The translations under genes and the position numbers were made by a program. Below, piece by piece: positions 1 to 10,983 of a DNA stretch of 64,000 bases (its first letter is position 1; each line of letters opens with the position of its first letter). The notes below the pieces were generated by a model, which was not told the DNA's origin, made no database searches, and was given only the letters and a program-made list of their open reading frames with translations. The DNA is taken from NCBI GenBank assembly GCA_030737875.1, contig CM060915.1:904278677-904342676 (forward strand). Reading direction: 5' to 3'. This DNA comes from Allium sativum. Its lineage: Eukaryota > Streptophyta > Magnoliopsida > Asparagales > Amaryllidaceae.

Positions 1-298
1 GTGTGTAACTGAGTGTGTCAATGTATGTACATGAGTGACTGGGAGATATATACTGAGTGGTTGAGTGTTGTAGTGAGGAACCGTGTAATAAATGAAATTG
101 ACTGTACTCTATTTCAGTGAAATGTACAAACAGTGGAGTTATAAAACTGTACTATTCAAATGTAGAAATAAACTATTATATTTCAATAAAATACTGTATG
201 AATATTTAAATTCTTGTGCAATAGTATTCTATTAAATATAAATATTTTATTCTGTCTGTGATGTTGTAGAAAAATACAATTACAAATACATTTATAAT
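1..298 (-). repeat. Sirevirus-type copia LTR fragment, left half
   Basis: This sequence matches, with clear divergence, the last ~450 bp of the LTR seen intact at 36490-39727 and 44101-46926 (shared phrases such as GTGTGTAAC, AACAGTGGAGTTA and TGTCTGTGATGT). Its orientation equals those LTRs, so the parent element would be on the minus strand. It is cut at 298 by the Tat element and resumes at 14612. The LTR start lies beyond the left edge, so I cannot tell a solo LTR from part of a full element. Confidence 0.8.
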
Positions 299-1085
299 TG
301 TTGACGACAAAATATGTCGTGAACACCCAAGATTCTTAGTTACTTAAGAATTATAAATGTAAGTGCAGAAAGTAGCAAATAACATAAGAGATTTATAGTG
401 GTTCGGTCCAATGAGGGGGCCTACGTCCACTTTGGAAGAGTCGTTGGAACTTTATTGATAACAAAGAGTTACAAGCTTCAGACTATCTCATGACATCCTT
501 CTACATACATTTTTAAGTAATATGAGGTCATAATTGTCATATACAAATATTAGGAAAAAGATACTTTTTCCCTTCTTCTTCCTCAAAGCATGGATGCCAT
601 TAAAGAGGTCACTTGGAGCTCTCAAGAGATTTCAATTAACTAAATTCCAACCCCTTAAAAGTTTGAGCTTGTGGGATATTTATAATGGAGTGGTTAGGTG
701 GGAGTATATAAGAGTAGGGAATCACATCAGAAATCTCGGATCTCGTAGTGCAGGCCACCAAAAACTCAGACCCCCTAGCTTCTTCCCAGAAACTCATCCC
801 CTTCAGTAGGGTACGAAACTCGTACCCGGTGGAGTACGAAATTCGTCCCCCAAGGGGTACGAGGGTTTCTTGAATGAATCAAGGTTAGTGAGATCCGAGA
901 CTTTCTGGAGTTCGGGGAATTGGTTTGGCGGCGTTTTAAGGAGTGGTGAGGTTCTTTTTTGCGCTACCCCTTCTCGGCTTGTTTCCTTAACTCCTTGGTG
1001 ACGCACCTGGCTTTAATGTCACACGATACATTGAGTCGAGAGTGTCTTCGTACTTTTGGGAACTAGACCAAAAGGCCAGTTAACA
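299..1085 (-). repeat. 3' LTR of the Tat element
   Basis: The LTR starts TGTTGACGACAAAATATG on the plus strand and ends AGGCCAGTTAACA, matching 13830-14606 along its length. On the minus strand it reads TGTTAACTGG to GTCAACA. It carries a TATA-like site at 677-684 in minus orientation. Compared with the other copy it lacks a short block near 355 and has an extra GTACGAAATTCGTCCCC-like segment near 830-850. Confidence 0.93.
677..684 (-). promoter_or_regulatory. TATA box of the Tat LTR
   Basis: The minus strand reads TATAAATA here. The same site is kept at 14220-14227 in the other LTR although the neighbourhood has diverged. Its position fits the U3/R boundary of a minus-strand element. Confidence 0.55.
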
Positions 1086-1099
1086 TTTGCCCCCCAAAG
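1086..1099 (-). promoter_or_regulatory. Polypurine tract of the Tat element
   Basis: On the minus strand the sequence CTTTGGGGGGCAAA lies directly before the 3' LTR, where plus-strand DNA synthesis is primed in LTR retrotransposons. This fixes the orientation as leftward. Confidence 0.75.
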
Positions 1100-1739
1100 C
1101 ACATCTTTTCTTGACATGATGTGCTTTGTGTTGGTAGAAGTAGTTGTTGATTTTCCTATGGACTCATGAAAATAGATGTTAGTTGTCGAACTCGTTTACT
1201 TTGCGATCGTAAGCAAGTCGTCGCCTGCATGATATTGCGATTTACACTGTTACGTATGTATGCCATAGTGAATTCTACACATATAAACATACGCACACGG
1301 AAATACGTGTATTTTTCACATTTATATAATATATTATTATTATTGTTTAAGTTCGTATCGCGTTTGGTGTACTAGGATTTCGTACCGCGTTTCATCTATA
1401 AATAAGAGCTCCTACCCCCACTCTTTCCCTTCTTCTTGTTTTCTTTTCTTTCTCTGCCATTGAACTCGAGATTCCAAACCCTATAATTCCATGCCATTGA
1501 ACACTTACTTCGAACTGGTAGGATGACGAGCATTTAAGCTTGGTGCTCATGTGGGGACTCGGGTTCGAGCTGGAGGAGGGTTCCACTCTCGAGCTCCACT
1601 TTAGGGTTTCAAACTGAACTCGGGTCCTGCGCGGGGATCTTTTGGACATAGATAGGTAGGAGAGAGAGATGAGGAGTCGAGCATCGAATAGAGGAGGAAA
1701 GGGAAGATGGAGCTTCGGAGAGGATTGAAAGGCACGACC

Positions 1740-1992
1740 AAGATTGTCGGGGCTCGTACCCCTACTTGGGATTATGAACTTTCGTACCCTTCGGTGGGGT
1801 ATGAGACCCCGTACCCCTTGTAGGGATACGAATTCTCGTACTCCCTTGGGGGACGAGACTTCGTACGCCTAAAAGGGGTACGATTTTTCATGTTCCCCTA
1901 CTGGGGTATGAATTCTCGTACTCCCCTAGGGGTACAAATTTTCGTATACCCTGTTGGGATACAAATTTTTGTACCTCCTAAGGGTGCGAGAT
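1740..1992. repeat. Array of short palindromic GTACGA repeats
   Basis: About eight degenerate units of roughly 30 bp, each shaped like GGGGTACGAATTCTCGTACTCCCC, so that most units can fold on themselves. Related units also occur in the adjacent LTR near 808-870. The array lies in the 3' untranslated part of the Tat element. Confidence 0.7.
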
Positions 1993-2598
1993 CTCCGAGG
2001 GCTTGAGCGCTTTAATTTGTCTTTGCCTTTCTCACTCGGGGCTTGATTTTCAGATGTCTCGCCTTTGGGTCAACGTTGCCTTCGTGACTTCGAGCGATTG
2101 ATTAGGAATTCATGCTTAGCCATAGTGGAACCAGTGACTTAACTTGCACATATGATTTAGAGCATATGCATTTGGACTGTGACTGGACTTATAGAACCAT
2201 TGGCCCTATTCATCGATTCCAATCGTACATAGTCGCGATTTAACGTGAACCCAGGCAAGCTGGTTAACGGCAACGATAATAACTTTCACATGTACTTGTG
2301 GTTGTCGTCACGCCTTAAGTCCTAGACTTATAAACTGTATTATTCTCACATTGAATCTCACTGCACGCGCATGCTAGTTTACACCAACACGAGGGGTATA
2401 GGTTACCCAACCATGGTGTCTAATGCTAGTGTGTTAAATGTATAACTAGCAATGAAGATAAGATCTATGACAGAGGAAACTTCGAAAGCTGAGACTTCTC
2501 TACCCTCTTCGCACACATCTTATTCAACTAGCAATGCAAGCTCGACAGGCAGCGAGCTTGAGACTTCCTAGAGATCCACCCCTTCTTAGGCGATAAGC

Positions 2599-2883
2599 TT
2601 GCCAGAAGTGTCTGATCATGGGGGGAAACCAGAAAAACAACACTCCCCGGTTGTGCATAAGGAGATAGGGAATATAGATATCGTGGAGGGAGGTGCGCTG
2701 ATGGCACTAGATACGTTGGAAGACTCGGTTATTCTTGAAAATCCGCTGAATACGTTGCCATCTCGTATGGATGCAACGACGATAAGGCGCATGGCCTCGC
2801 GGTTTCACATTCTTGAAGAAGAGGCTGTCACACCAGGAGACGATGGTAGGGTCCACGAACATCCGGAGGGGTATACCGCCTAG
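2599..2883 (+). CDS. N-terminal open piece of the antisense ORF
   Basis: Ninety-four codons from ATG at 2599 to TAG at 2881. The protein is acidic, with VIPENP-like and ILEEEAVTPGDDGRV stretches. It has no signal peptide or membrane segment. The homologous reading goes on past the stop, so this is the front of a longer broken protein. No independent function is proposed. Confidence 0.45.
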   Translation: MPEVSDHGGKPEKQHSPVVHKEIGNIDIVEGGALMALDTLEDSVILENPLNTLPSRMDATTIRRMASRFHILEEEAVTPGDDGRVHEHPEGYTA

Positions 2884-4762
2884 AGTAGGCAGGTTTGTTT
2901 TACTAGGTGCATGCCCCTAGCTAGTCGCTTTATTCAAGATATGTTGTACTAATTTCACCTTGCGCCATCGCAGCTTCATCCAAATGTGTATGCTTCCCTC
3001 TTAGGTAGCTACATTCTTTACGGGGATTATCTGCAGTTAGAATCCAACGGAGAGGACATTCAGTACTTGTTTCAGTTAAAGAGGAGAGATGATATCTCGC
3101 CGTCCTCAGTACTTTCTGGAGGCTTCACCTACCACTAAGTTTTTTTTGGGACGTGGCCCAAGCTAATAGTGTACAAGCATGACTGGTTTTTTGTGCGCTG
3201 CCCTCCTGTCTTTGCAAGGAGGTGGTTGGAAGGAAGCCTTCTTCTTCGAGCTTTGTGTCTCTTTAAAATTCATGAATTTGGCGACTTATTCTTGACTTTG
3301 TTTCCATATGACAATAAATACTGAAGCACCTACAAACGTTGAGTACCAATGGCGCCTTGAGGCTTTATTGGCGATACTGGCTGAGTCGCTTTCTACCGAG
3401 AAGATCCTGAGTCAGGATCGCCTTTTTCGTGCCTGACTTCTCCTTGGCGATCAAGCGATAATTAGACCGACCGTCGTCGGTGGTGGAACGACACCGGATG
3501 TCAGAAAGAAGGCAAGCTTCCCAAGTCAAAAGAGGAAGATGCCCCTGCCCGACCTAAACTGCACACAACTGCTATGATCCAGGGGGAAACTAAAGGTGAT
3601 AAGGCCGACAATGTGGAGGAAGTTGTCGGGGACAAGGACCCGTTGAATGCTCCTATTCCGCTTATAATAGACAAGGTAGGGGTAGGAGCGTTGACAAGGT
3701 CACAGTCTCCAGCTACTATCTTAGAGACCACCATCTCATTCAAGAGGGAAGGACAGTTTGACGATCTTAATAAAATCCCTCTAGACATGTCTCCTTGGCT
3801 TGGTACGACAAGTATGGAAGAGCTTACTTTAGCTGCGGGGAGTTCATTCCTTCGGGCGGACCATTATCTGGTATGTTGAGAGAACACTTAGGATACACAT
3901 ACTCACAATCACTGCATTATACAACACTTGTTAGTACACGTAGGGAGCTCGAGTCTAAACTTCCAATTGTTTCTTTGACAAGTGACGTGGCCAGAGGTAG
4001 AGGCGGAAGCCATGGTTATGGATCAGGGTGTTAACGACCCTCGAGAAATAAGTTTCTTGACAGCTGCAGAAGAGGGACTACCCTGTTTGAACAATCACCA
4101 CCTTCGCACGATCGTGGCAGTAAGTATCACCATAGAGACCAATCTCAGGAATCTCCAACTCCTCCTCCGATCATCCGATCATTTAGGACAGATTCCTGAT
4201 TCGGCATGGTAGGCTCTTGTCACTCTTCGTCGACAACTCCTTCTCATACTGCAGCTTTGGCTCCTACCTTTAAGCCTAGAGAAAAGGAGAATGAGACCCG
4301 TCACTCGAAGAAGAAAGAGCCGACAACAAAAAAGAAGCAGGATTTGGTGGTACTTAAGACCCGAGAGCTTTCCGTTGAGGAAAGGAAAGCGTTGCTAAAG
4401 TAGAAGTTCCCCCACCATTACTTTGATGAACTGGTATTCCTTCCTGATATTAGCCCAATTCCTCGGACAAACACCGAAGAGGTATGGATGCAGGTGAAGG
4501 CCGCGTAATTCCCAACCAAAGAGCTTACCACGTATTTCATTCACCTTTCGGAACTAGTTAAAAGGAAGAATGTGGAGATCCAGAACCAGGGGTTAGCCAT
4601 GGATGCTGAATAGACCACCGTTCATAATTCGGAGAATGAGGTAGGCAGATCTGCTTCCTGTGATGTAACTACCTCTTTGTTCGCATTCATACCTTCGAGT
4701 GCTAATTTTTTATCTTTGTTGTCTCAACGGAGCTGAAGGAGGCACACAAGAAGCTAAAGAAG

Positions 4763-5089
4763 GTGGTAGAGCATGCCTCTTCGACCTTCAAGGATATAAT
4801 GTCCTCGCTAATGACCGGGAACATGATCCTAAAGCGAGATAAGTCCGAGATAGAGAAAGCGAATGATGAATTAGAGAAAGACAACGAACGGCTATCTCAG
4901 CTTCAAACCGATAATGAGGCCCTAAGGGCGGAGAATGAGAGGTTAAGAGCTGAGAATGCAGAGGTCTCCAAGCCAAGAAGGCAGTTAGAGATGGCAAGGA
5001 AGGAAAAGGAGGAAGCCGAGGCTAGCAATAAGGATGTACTAGGTTCAGAGGGTAGGTTAAAGGATGAGCATATAAGGGAGGTGGAGTAA
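4763..5089 (+). CDS. Coiled-coil piece of the antisense ORF
   Basis: This open stretch of 108 codons is strongly heptad-like: LERDNERLSQL-type runs followed by ALRAENERLRAENAEVSK, rich in Glu, Lys, Arg and Leu. It is part of the middle of the antisense ORF. Coiled-coil C-terminal halves are a usual feature of these antisense proteins and suggest self-association. A stop at 5087 is followed by an out-of-frame remainder. Confidence 0.5.
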   Translation: MVEHASSTFKDIMSSLMTGNMILKRDKSEIEKANDELEKDNERLSQLQTDNEALRAENERLRAENAEVSKPRRQLEMARKEKEEAEASNKDVLGSEGRLKDEHIREVE

Positions 5090-5880
5090 TTGAAGAGCAG
5101 ATCGAGGATTCATAGGTTCGGGTGAAGGTGTCCCTAGAGGAGCACATTTGAAATATGTATGTCAAGGTTCTAAAGCTCTGCGGAATCTCCTGAGTTGAGG
5201 ATTACTCTCGAGTGCTGGCCTAAACATGGGAGTGATTAGTACCGTATGAGGCATGGTTACGTTAGGTGGATGTGGCACTCTAAATGAGCACCAGTTGTTG
5301 ATAGAGCTCCTGACCGACGAGAAACGTTCTAAATTAGAAGAAGGGAGGAGATTGTTAGAGGAGGACACAGAAAGGGAGAGACTAGCGAAGCGCGCTGTGG
5401 AAAAGGGGAGTTTGTGCCTACGTAAAGTGTGATTGTGGCTGTGACATTTGCAGAAGGAAGATCTTATCGGCCAACGGTTCCCGAGTCTTCCATAACCAGC
5501 AATCCCACTGCCTTAGTCTGGGTCTCAACTAAGTATCAGACCGAGCACCCAGGACTGGGAATGACTGCACCCACTTTAACTGCTACGACGAGCACATTCC
5601 TCATCATACCCACACCATTCCTGTCCAGAGGTAAATTTTGTTTACCATGAATTCCCAAAGATGATGTGATTACCGAATTTTTGGACTAAAAGGTTATGTT
5701 TTTACTGTGCAGCCTTCCCTGGAACTGCTATAACACCGGCTTTGCCCCCATGCTTCACCAAACATTGGAATCTAGGCTAGGACTGTAAGGGACGCAGTTT
5801 AGAGAGGTAAGCAGTCAGATGTACACTTTCTCAGATGTTGAGCTAGAGTTAATATTTGTTGGGGTCTTTTTGAGGAAGGA

Positions 5881-6405
5881 GTGGTTGTGGATGACCAGAG
5901 TTCTCATGTGATAGGTCCGGTGGATGCCTGTGTGCCTACAGTGCAAGCCATGGTGGAGGCCCAAAAGGCCCAGATGGTGGCCAAGTCTGAAGAGAAGGAG
6001 GAAAAGAGGAGGCATGACGAAGCTACTAGGCAGAAGGCACAGGCCGAAGCCAGACGGGATGTCGAGAGAAGGGCCGCTGCTATAGTGGAGAAGGAAAAAG
6101 CTAATGCCGAGGCAGAGAGGGTTACTGAAGAGGTTTGGAAAAATAAGGACGCAGATGATGCTGAGAAGGAGAGGGTTGCTACAGAGGCTAAACAGAAAGA
6201 GGCCGATGATGCCAAACAGAGAGCCATAATGACTTATGAGAAGTTCAAGGCCAACGACATCTTGAAGCTTAAATCCAGGAAGATGGCTAACCGGAAAGCT
6301 GCTAGAGATGTCAAGAAGAAAGCGGAGCTAGAGGCCAAGGAAATCCCAAGAAAGGGTGACTCTATGCTAGCCTTTGCTTCTTGTGTTGTCCCCAAGCCAG
6401 TGTAA
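5881..6405 (+). CDS. C-terminal coiled-coil block of the antisense ORF
   Basis: The longest undisturbed piece of the antisense ORF, 174 codons. Residues 25-155 are almost all Ala, Glu, Lys, Arg and Asp, with repeated KEEADDAKQ and AEAERVTEEV-like motifs, predicting one long charged helix. The frame opposite (5904-6227, minus) is a Ser/Ala/Phe-rich shadow and was left out. The ATG at 5881 may be internal, since the upstream antisense pieces are in other frames. Confidence 0.5.
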   Translation: MVVDDQSSHVIGPVDACVPTVQAMVEAQKAQMVAKSEEKEEKRRHDEATRQKAQAEARRDVERRAAAIVEKEKANAEAERVTEEVWKNKDADDAEKERVATEAKQKEADDAKQRAIMTYEKFKANDILKLKSRKMANRKAARDVKKKAELEAKEIPRKGDSMLAFASCVVPKPV

Positions 6406-6609
6406 TACATTGCCCCTACCGAGATTATGGAGATCACGAGTGGTTAGGATGAAGGAGGAAGGCGCATCTCGATTTCTCATTAGTTGACAACTCCTCCGAA
6501 TAGCAGAGGTGGGAGAAGTGGCGGTAGTGCTGGAAGAAAGAGATCTGTTTTCGGTAATCCACCAAGTGTTGAATCTGTCCAAAAGAAGAAAAGAAAGAAG
6601 AAAAATGGG

Positions 6610-6853
6610 GTTCTCATGTACACCCTATGTCATTAGAAAGGAAAGAATATTAGACATATAATTTTTTTTGCGTGTGTGAAAGGAAAGAATATTAGACATA
6701 ACTGATATTTTGGTCATATAGGCTGATACTATATGCGAGTACGGCCCTCACTTTTGGTTTTTAAAGGCACACTCTGGTTCTCATGTACACCCTATGTCAT
6801 TAGAAAGGAAAGAATATTAGACATATAGTTTTTTTTGCGTGTGTGAAAGGAAA
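6610..6853. repeat. Two direct copies of a ~77-bp segment, 167 bp apart
   Basis: The segment beginning GTTCTCATGTACACCCTATG occurs at 6610-6688 and again at 6777-6853 and is nearly identical, including the run of eight T and GCGTGTGTGAAAGG. The ~90 bp between them is unique. It looks like a small local duplication inside the Tat 3' region. Confidence 0.8.
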
Positions 6854-7256
6854 TATTAGTTATTAAAAATTGCATTTCATGTTAAGTGTTCGAATGTTCT
6901 TCTCATATTTTCCTGCGTCCTGTACTTGCACAAGCGTACTTATTGTTACACTCACAAAAATGTGATCAGGGATCTCGCTCTTTTTTATTTCTAGTTGTGT
7001 GAAGATCTAGCGCTAGTTCCGTTTTTGGGGTTTCCTTTGTTCAGGAATCTCGAGGGGTATGGAATCTAGTCCAGGCGCCTTCTGCCTTGAACTGCTTGGA
7101 GTTAGTTGCAAGTAAGGTGAAGACATGGGCATTGCGACTCGTCCGACTTTTGGCTCTCCTGTCATTCTTTCGGGTTTAGAGCATGGGGGTGTCGTTTATT
7201 CGCTTAAGGGTTCCCGGATCCAAGCTTGAAGTGTCGGTTTGTCGCCGAGGGGATTC

Positions 7257-7520
7257 CCCCAAGCCCTGTGGCTTTGGAGAGGAAATGATTTAATCTCGGT
7301 CTCGATGTTGGGCCGAGAATCAACAATTATCCAGATCCTGACCAGAAGGTCGGATGGGGCCATGCGAGTAGTTAGTATCACACTTGGTCCCCAAGCCCTG
7401 GGGATTAGGAGAGGAAACGATTTAATCTCGGTCTCGATGTTGGGCCGAGAATCAACAATTATCCAGATCCTGACCCGAAGGTCGGATGGGGCCATGCGAG
7501 TAGTTAGTGTCACACTTGGT
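7257..7520. repeat. 132-bp tandem duplication with a third degenerate copy
   Basis: Units begin CCCCAAGCCCTG at 7257 and 7389 and contain TCTCGGTCTCGATGTTGGGC and GATCCTGACC. A weaker third unit follows at about 7532-7680. The unit is a multiple of three, so chance ORFs run through both copies on both strands; I do not regard these as genes. Confidence 0.85.
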
Positions 7521-7959
7521 TGGCTGACGGGCTGCCCCCAAGTCTGGTGACTTGGGGGAAGAACGATTTATACTCGGTATCGGTGTTGAGCCGAGGTTTG
7601 AGTGGGCTTGTTTATACTCAGTCGCGTCGCGGGCTGAGGACTCGATTAGTGGTGTCAGCTACCATGCTCGGGGTGCTGAATCGATGCTATTGGTGTTTGT
7701 CCTCGATGTTGGTTCGAGGTTCGAAAGGTGGCATCAGCCCCCCTACCCGAGTTGTCGATGCAGTAATCGAGTGTTTGTGTATGCAAGTCAGCTGAAATGC
7801 TCAATCAAACATACCATGCAAGGAGTAAACATAGAGAGGATATAGGAAATTGAACATCATTTCTATTGATAACTTTGGTGGTAACAACCTTTACAATGCC
7901 TTGAATTTCAAGAAAACAAAACATCGTTGGAAAGCAGGAAAAACTGTATACTAAGTTAT

Positions 7960-8829
7960 GTAAAGTAGCATCATATATGTTCGATATTCCATTCCCTTAG
8001 GAGCTCGGGCCCATCTAGGGTTGCTTGCTTGAAAGTTCCATCTCTGAGTTTTCATTGTATGACGTACGGGCCTTCCCAACGAGGATTAAGGCCAGTCGGT
8101 TTTTGGATCATAGTAGGTAACTCGATGAGATTAAAGCTTTAACTCAATAGGGATGACAGTTTCGGATCCATAAGCAAGGGAGAATGGAGTGTGGCCAGTC
8201 ATTGACTTATGGGTGGTCCGGTAGGCCCATAGGGCCAGAGGGAGTTCGTCTTCCCATAAGCCTCTGGCTTTTATAAGGCTCTTCTTGATGACAGATTTAA
8301 TCACGTTGTTGACAGCGTCGACTTGCCCATTGGCTTAAGGATGAGCCACCGCCGAGAACCTCTTTCCGATGTTGTGTTGATGACAGAAGGTTTTGAATTT
8401 TGCACTCTCAAATTGGGTTCCATTATCCGAGATGATGGCCTTGGGGACTCTGAAACGGGTGATGATATTGCAGATGACGAAATTGATTACCTTCTTAGAG
8501 GTGATCGTGGCGAGAGCTTCAGCTTCTGCCTATTTGGTGAAGTAATCAACTATGATAATGGAATAATGTGCCTCGCCTCTTGCCATGCGGAGAGTCCCAA
8601 TAATGTCTACTCCCCACATGGAAAAAATCCAAGGGTTGACCATTTGTGAACTTTGTAGGCGGGGCTCTTGGAATCTTTGAAAAGCGCTGGCATTTGTCGC
8701 CCTTGCGGGAATAGTTTTCGGTGCCTTGATCGAGTGTGGGCCAAAAGTTACTGTGCCTGATGATTTTATTGCTAAGGTTTGTCCTCCGGTGTAGTCGCCG
8801 CACTCACCTTTATGTACGTCTGTCAACAC
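7960..8829 (-). pseudogene. Integrase of the Tat element, broken
   Basis: Reading leftward, the zinc-domain tail leads to PWIFSMWGVDIIG (first catalytic Asp) and SIIIVDYFTK. A stop codon replaces the next residue. Then follow AEAEALATITSKKVINF and ISDNGTQFE (second catalytic Asp), another stop at HP*ANGQ, and NGQVDAVN, where the family has Glu as the third acidic residue of the DDE triad. LALWAYRTTHKSMTG and AYGSETVIPIEL follow, and the C-terminal part ends with NPRWEGPYVI and LLREWNIE near 7980. The core is well kept in order but has at least two stops and a Glu-to-Asp change at the catalytic position. Confidence 0.9.
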
Positions 8830-8886
8830 GCGGTTAGTGTCATTATGGGCTATGCATTGGAGTAATGGGATAGAGAAACCTTTGCA

Positions 8887-9123
8887 TTAGAGTAATCCGT
8901 CTAGAATGAGGTAGTGAGAGGACTGGCAAATGAGCACTCGTCTTTCCTTGTAATGCACTGCGAGAGTTCCGTGATGCAAGTAGTTCTTGATCGGTGTCAT
9001 CCAAGACTCAGATTCGGCTTTGGTATTCATTACTGAATCAATCTGCATCCGGTTGATGCCTGGTGAATCGAGTACTTCGACAAAAGCGAGCCCCATGATC
9101 TGGGCATCCTCGAAGCTGGGCAA
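8887..9123 (-). pseudogene. Tat pol spacer between archaeal RNase H and integrase
   Basis: A 78-codon frame containing ESWMTPIKNYLHHGTL, the linker typical of Tat pol between the second RNase H and the integrase zinc domain. It is out of frame with the integrase piece at 8530-8829. Confidence 0.75.
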
Positions 9124-9214
9124 CTTGGCTAACGAGTCTGGATTTTCATTCTTTCTCGAGGGATATATGTGATGACAAAGTGGTCAAAGTTGGTGAGCAA
9201 TTCCCGAACCTAGG

Positions 9215-9610
9215 CTAGATAGGGAGCGAGTCGTACCCCTTAGCTTCCCCATGTACGTGACGCACGATGAGCTGTGAGTCAGAAAATATCTGGATGACTT
9301 TTAGGTTAAGTTCGAGTGCGATTCTAAGTCCAGCTATTAAGGCCCCATATTCTACCTCGTTGTTAGTAGCACAGAAGTTGATCTTTAAAGCATAGCATAT
9401 CGGGCACTCTTCTAGAGTGATGAGCATCACTCCGGCTCCAGAGCATTTATTATTGGAAGACCCATCGACATATAGCTTCCTTTGAATGTCTGGAGCTTCA
9501 ATGCTTTCTGGAGGAGACTCCTCGGGGGCGGTGAACTCCACTATGAAGTCGGCAAGGGCTTGTCCGAGGATTGCTCGATGGAAGATGAATGTTATCTCAA
9601 ACTGACTCAT
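9215..9610 (-). pseudogene. Archaeal-type RNase H domain (aRNH) of Tat pol
   Basis: This open piece of 131 codons starts with QALADFIVEF, then shows LYVDGSSNN (first acidic residue), GAGVMLI, NNEVEYGALIAGLRIA (Glu) and FSDSQLIV (Asp). That is the full acidic core of the additional RNase H found only in Tat-lineage and a few other plant gypsy elements. The domain itself looks undamaged; only the flanking polyprotein is broken. In an intact element it would assist removal of RNA or polypurine-tract processing during reverse transcription. Confidence 0.9.
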
Positions 9611-9758
9611 CTCTATATTCCACTTTAATAGTCATCCGGATGCCTCAGATTACTATAAGACCTGTCGTAGTGACTGGTCAGTATAGACTTTTATGGGGTG
9701 AGATTGAAAGTATGGTCGTAGCTACCGGGAGGAGATCAATAAGCAGTAGGCCAGTTTC

Positions 9759-10032
9759 TCAAGCCTTGGACATGGTCTGTTCTGCCCCCGTCAGTTTGTT
9801 GCTGATGTAGTAAACGGGTCGTTGGACAAGGTCTTCAACGGGTACCAGTACCGAGCTGATTACCTGCATGGAAATAGCCAAATAAACGTATAAGTCCTTG
9901 TAGTCCACAAGTTTGGACAAGATAAGTGGTCGCTCTAAGTGATTCAAAAGGTCCTTGAATGCGGCGATGCATTCTGGGGTCCATTCGAAGCTGCGCTTCC
10001 CTTTTCGAAGCAAGTCGAAAAACGGAATGCAT
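9759..10032 (-). pseudogene. RT connection and first RNase H domain of Tat pol
   Basis: Frames at 9759-10032 carry FEWTPECIAAFKDL, RPLILSKL, LYVYLAISMQVISSVLV and RPVYYISNKLTGAEQ, the connection between RT and the normal gypsy RNase H. In Tat elements this first RNase H is itself usually degenerate. Its downstream part, 9611-9758, has no open frame. Confidence 0.85.
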
Positions 10033-10106
10033 TTCTCAGTGGCTTTGGAGATGAATCGACTTAAAGCAGCGACCTTCCCGTTTAAACTTTGAACATCTTT
10101 AATGTT

Positions 10107-10983
10107 CTAAGGGACTTGAATATTCCGGATAGCTTTGATCTTGTCTAGATTGGTTTCGATGCCTCGGGAATTGACAATGAAACCTAAGAATTTTCCTGAG
10201 GCGACTCCAAAGGAGAATTTCAAGGGATTGAGTTTCATGTCGTACTGGCGGAGGACATCGAAAATTTCGGAGAGGTCACAGCCATGGTCGCTCGATATTT
10301 TATATTTTACTAGCATATCGTCCACATACCTCCATGAATTTTCCAATCTGGTTCTTAAAGAGGCGGTTAACCATCTGTTGATAAGTGGCTTCTGCATTCT
10401 TTAGACCGAAAAGCATGACGCGGTAGCAATATAGCCTAAAAGATCGGTTATGAAAGAGGTTTGATCCTGGTTGCGAAGATACATCAGAATCTGATTGTAG
10501 CCTGAATAAGCATCCATGAAGGTAAGAGCTAGTATCCGGCCGTCGAATCAACGAGCTGCTCAATCATCGGAAGTGGGAAGTTGTCTTTGGGACATGCTTT
10601 GTTTTAGGGAAAAGAAGTCGATGCACATTCGCCACTTATCGTTTGATTTCTTGACCAGAACAGGGTCGGAGAGCTTGGTATCATTCTACCTCCCCCTTGA
10701 GTGCATTGGATATTTTTGGTCCCAAGAAGCGGTATTTTTGTTTTATCGGAGGTAGTGTGCGGTTGAGAGTCAATTGGTGGCAAGCGACTGCGGGATCTAT
10801 GTCCCTCATGTCTGAGTGGCTCCAAGCGAATAATTCTAGGTTGTCCCTTAAGAAATCTTCAAGATCCTCTTTTATATTGGGGTGGAGTTGTGATATGATT
10901 TTCAAGACTTTTGACGGGTCATCGGGACTGATCGGAACGTCCACAGTAGATTCAACTGGACTATGACTGATCGGAATGTCCAC
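10107..10983 (-). pseudogene. Reverse transcriptase of the Tat element, frameshifted
   Basis: Starting at 10983, the reading gives FLRDNLELFAWSHSDM and IDPAVACHQL, the start of Tat RT. A damaged middle follows, then YCYRVMLFGLKNAEATYQ, and in another frame YVDDMLVKY with FGVASGKFLGFIVNSRG. The frame changes just before the catalytic YVDD motif (about 10318-10325), so the active site lies out of frame with the palm domain upstream. The domain order and motifs are unambiguous; the gene is not functional. Confidence 0.92.

Larger units (their letters stand above)
2599..6405 (+). pseudogene. Antisense ORF (aORF) of the Tat element, broken
   Basis: This plus-strand reading, opposite to gag-pol, lies between integrase and the 3' LTR. 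The start at 2599 gives 94 codons to a stop at 2881. After it the same frame continues with FTRCMPLASRFIQDMLY, a stop, then LHPNVYASLLGSYILYGDYL, and after a shift WPKLIVYKHDWFFVR. This order resembles the N-terminal domain annotated in databases as 'putative gypsy type transposon' (Transposase_28), which I recall for aORFs of Tat elements. Downstream pieces at 3574-3879, 3982-4212, 4206-4403 and 4763-5089 become charged and coiled-coil, ending with the 174-codon block at 5881-6405. Stops and frame changes show that it is dead. The protein's role is unknown even in intact relatives. Assignment rests on motif shape and position, without a search. Confidence 0.72.

Noticed and set aside
1392..1649. 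85-codon minus-strand ORF
   Set aside because: It lies in the Tat 3' region, has a low-complexity Ser/Arg composition and overlaps repeat-like sequence; no motif.
5904..6227. 107-codon minus-strand ORF rich in Ser, Ala and Phe
   Set aside because: It is the mirror of the Lys/Glu/Ala-rich coiled-coil frame on the plus strand.
7196..7550. Paired ORFs of ~100 codons on both strands with internal repeats
   Set aside because: The 132-bp tandem unit is divisible by three, so frames stay open through both copies by construction.
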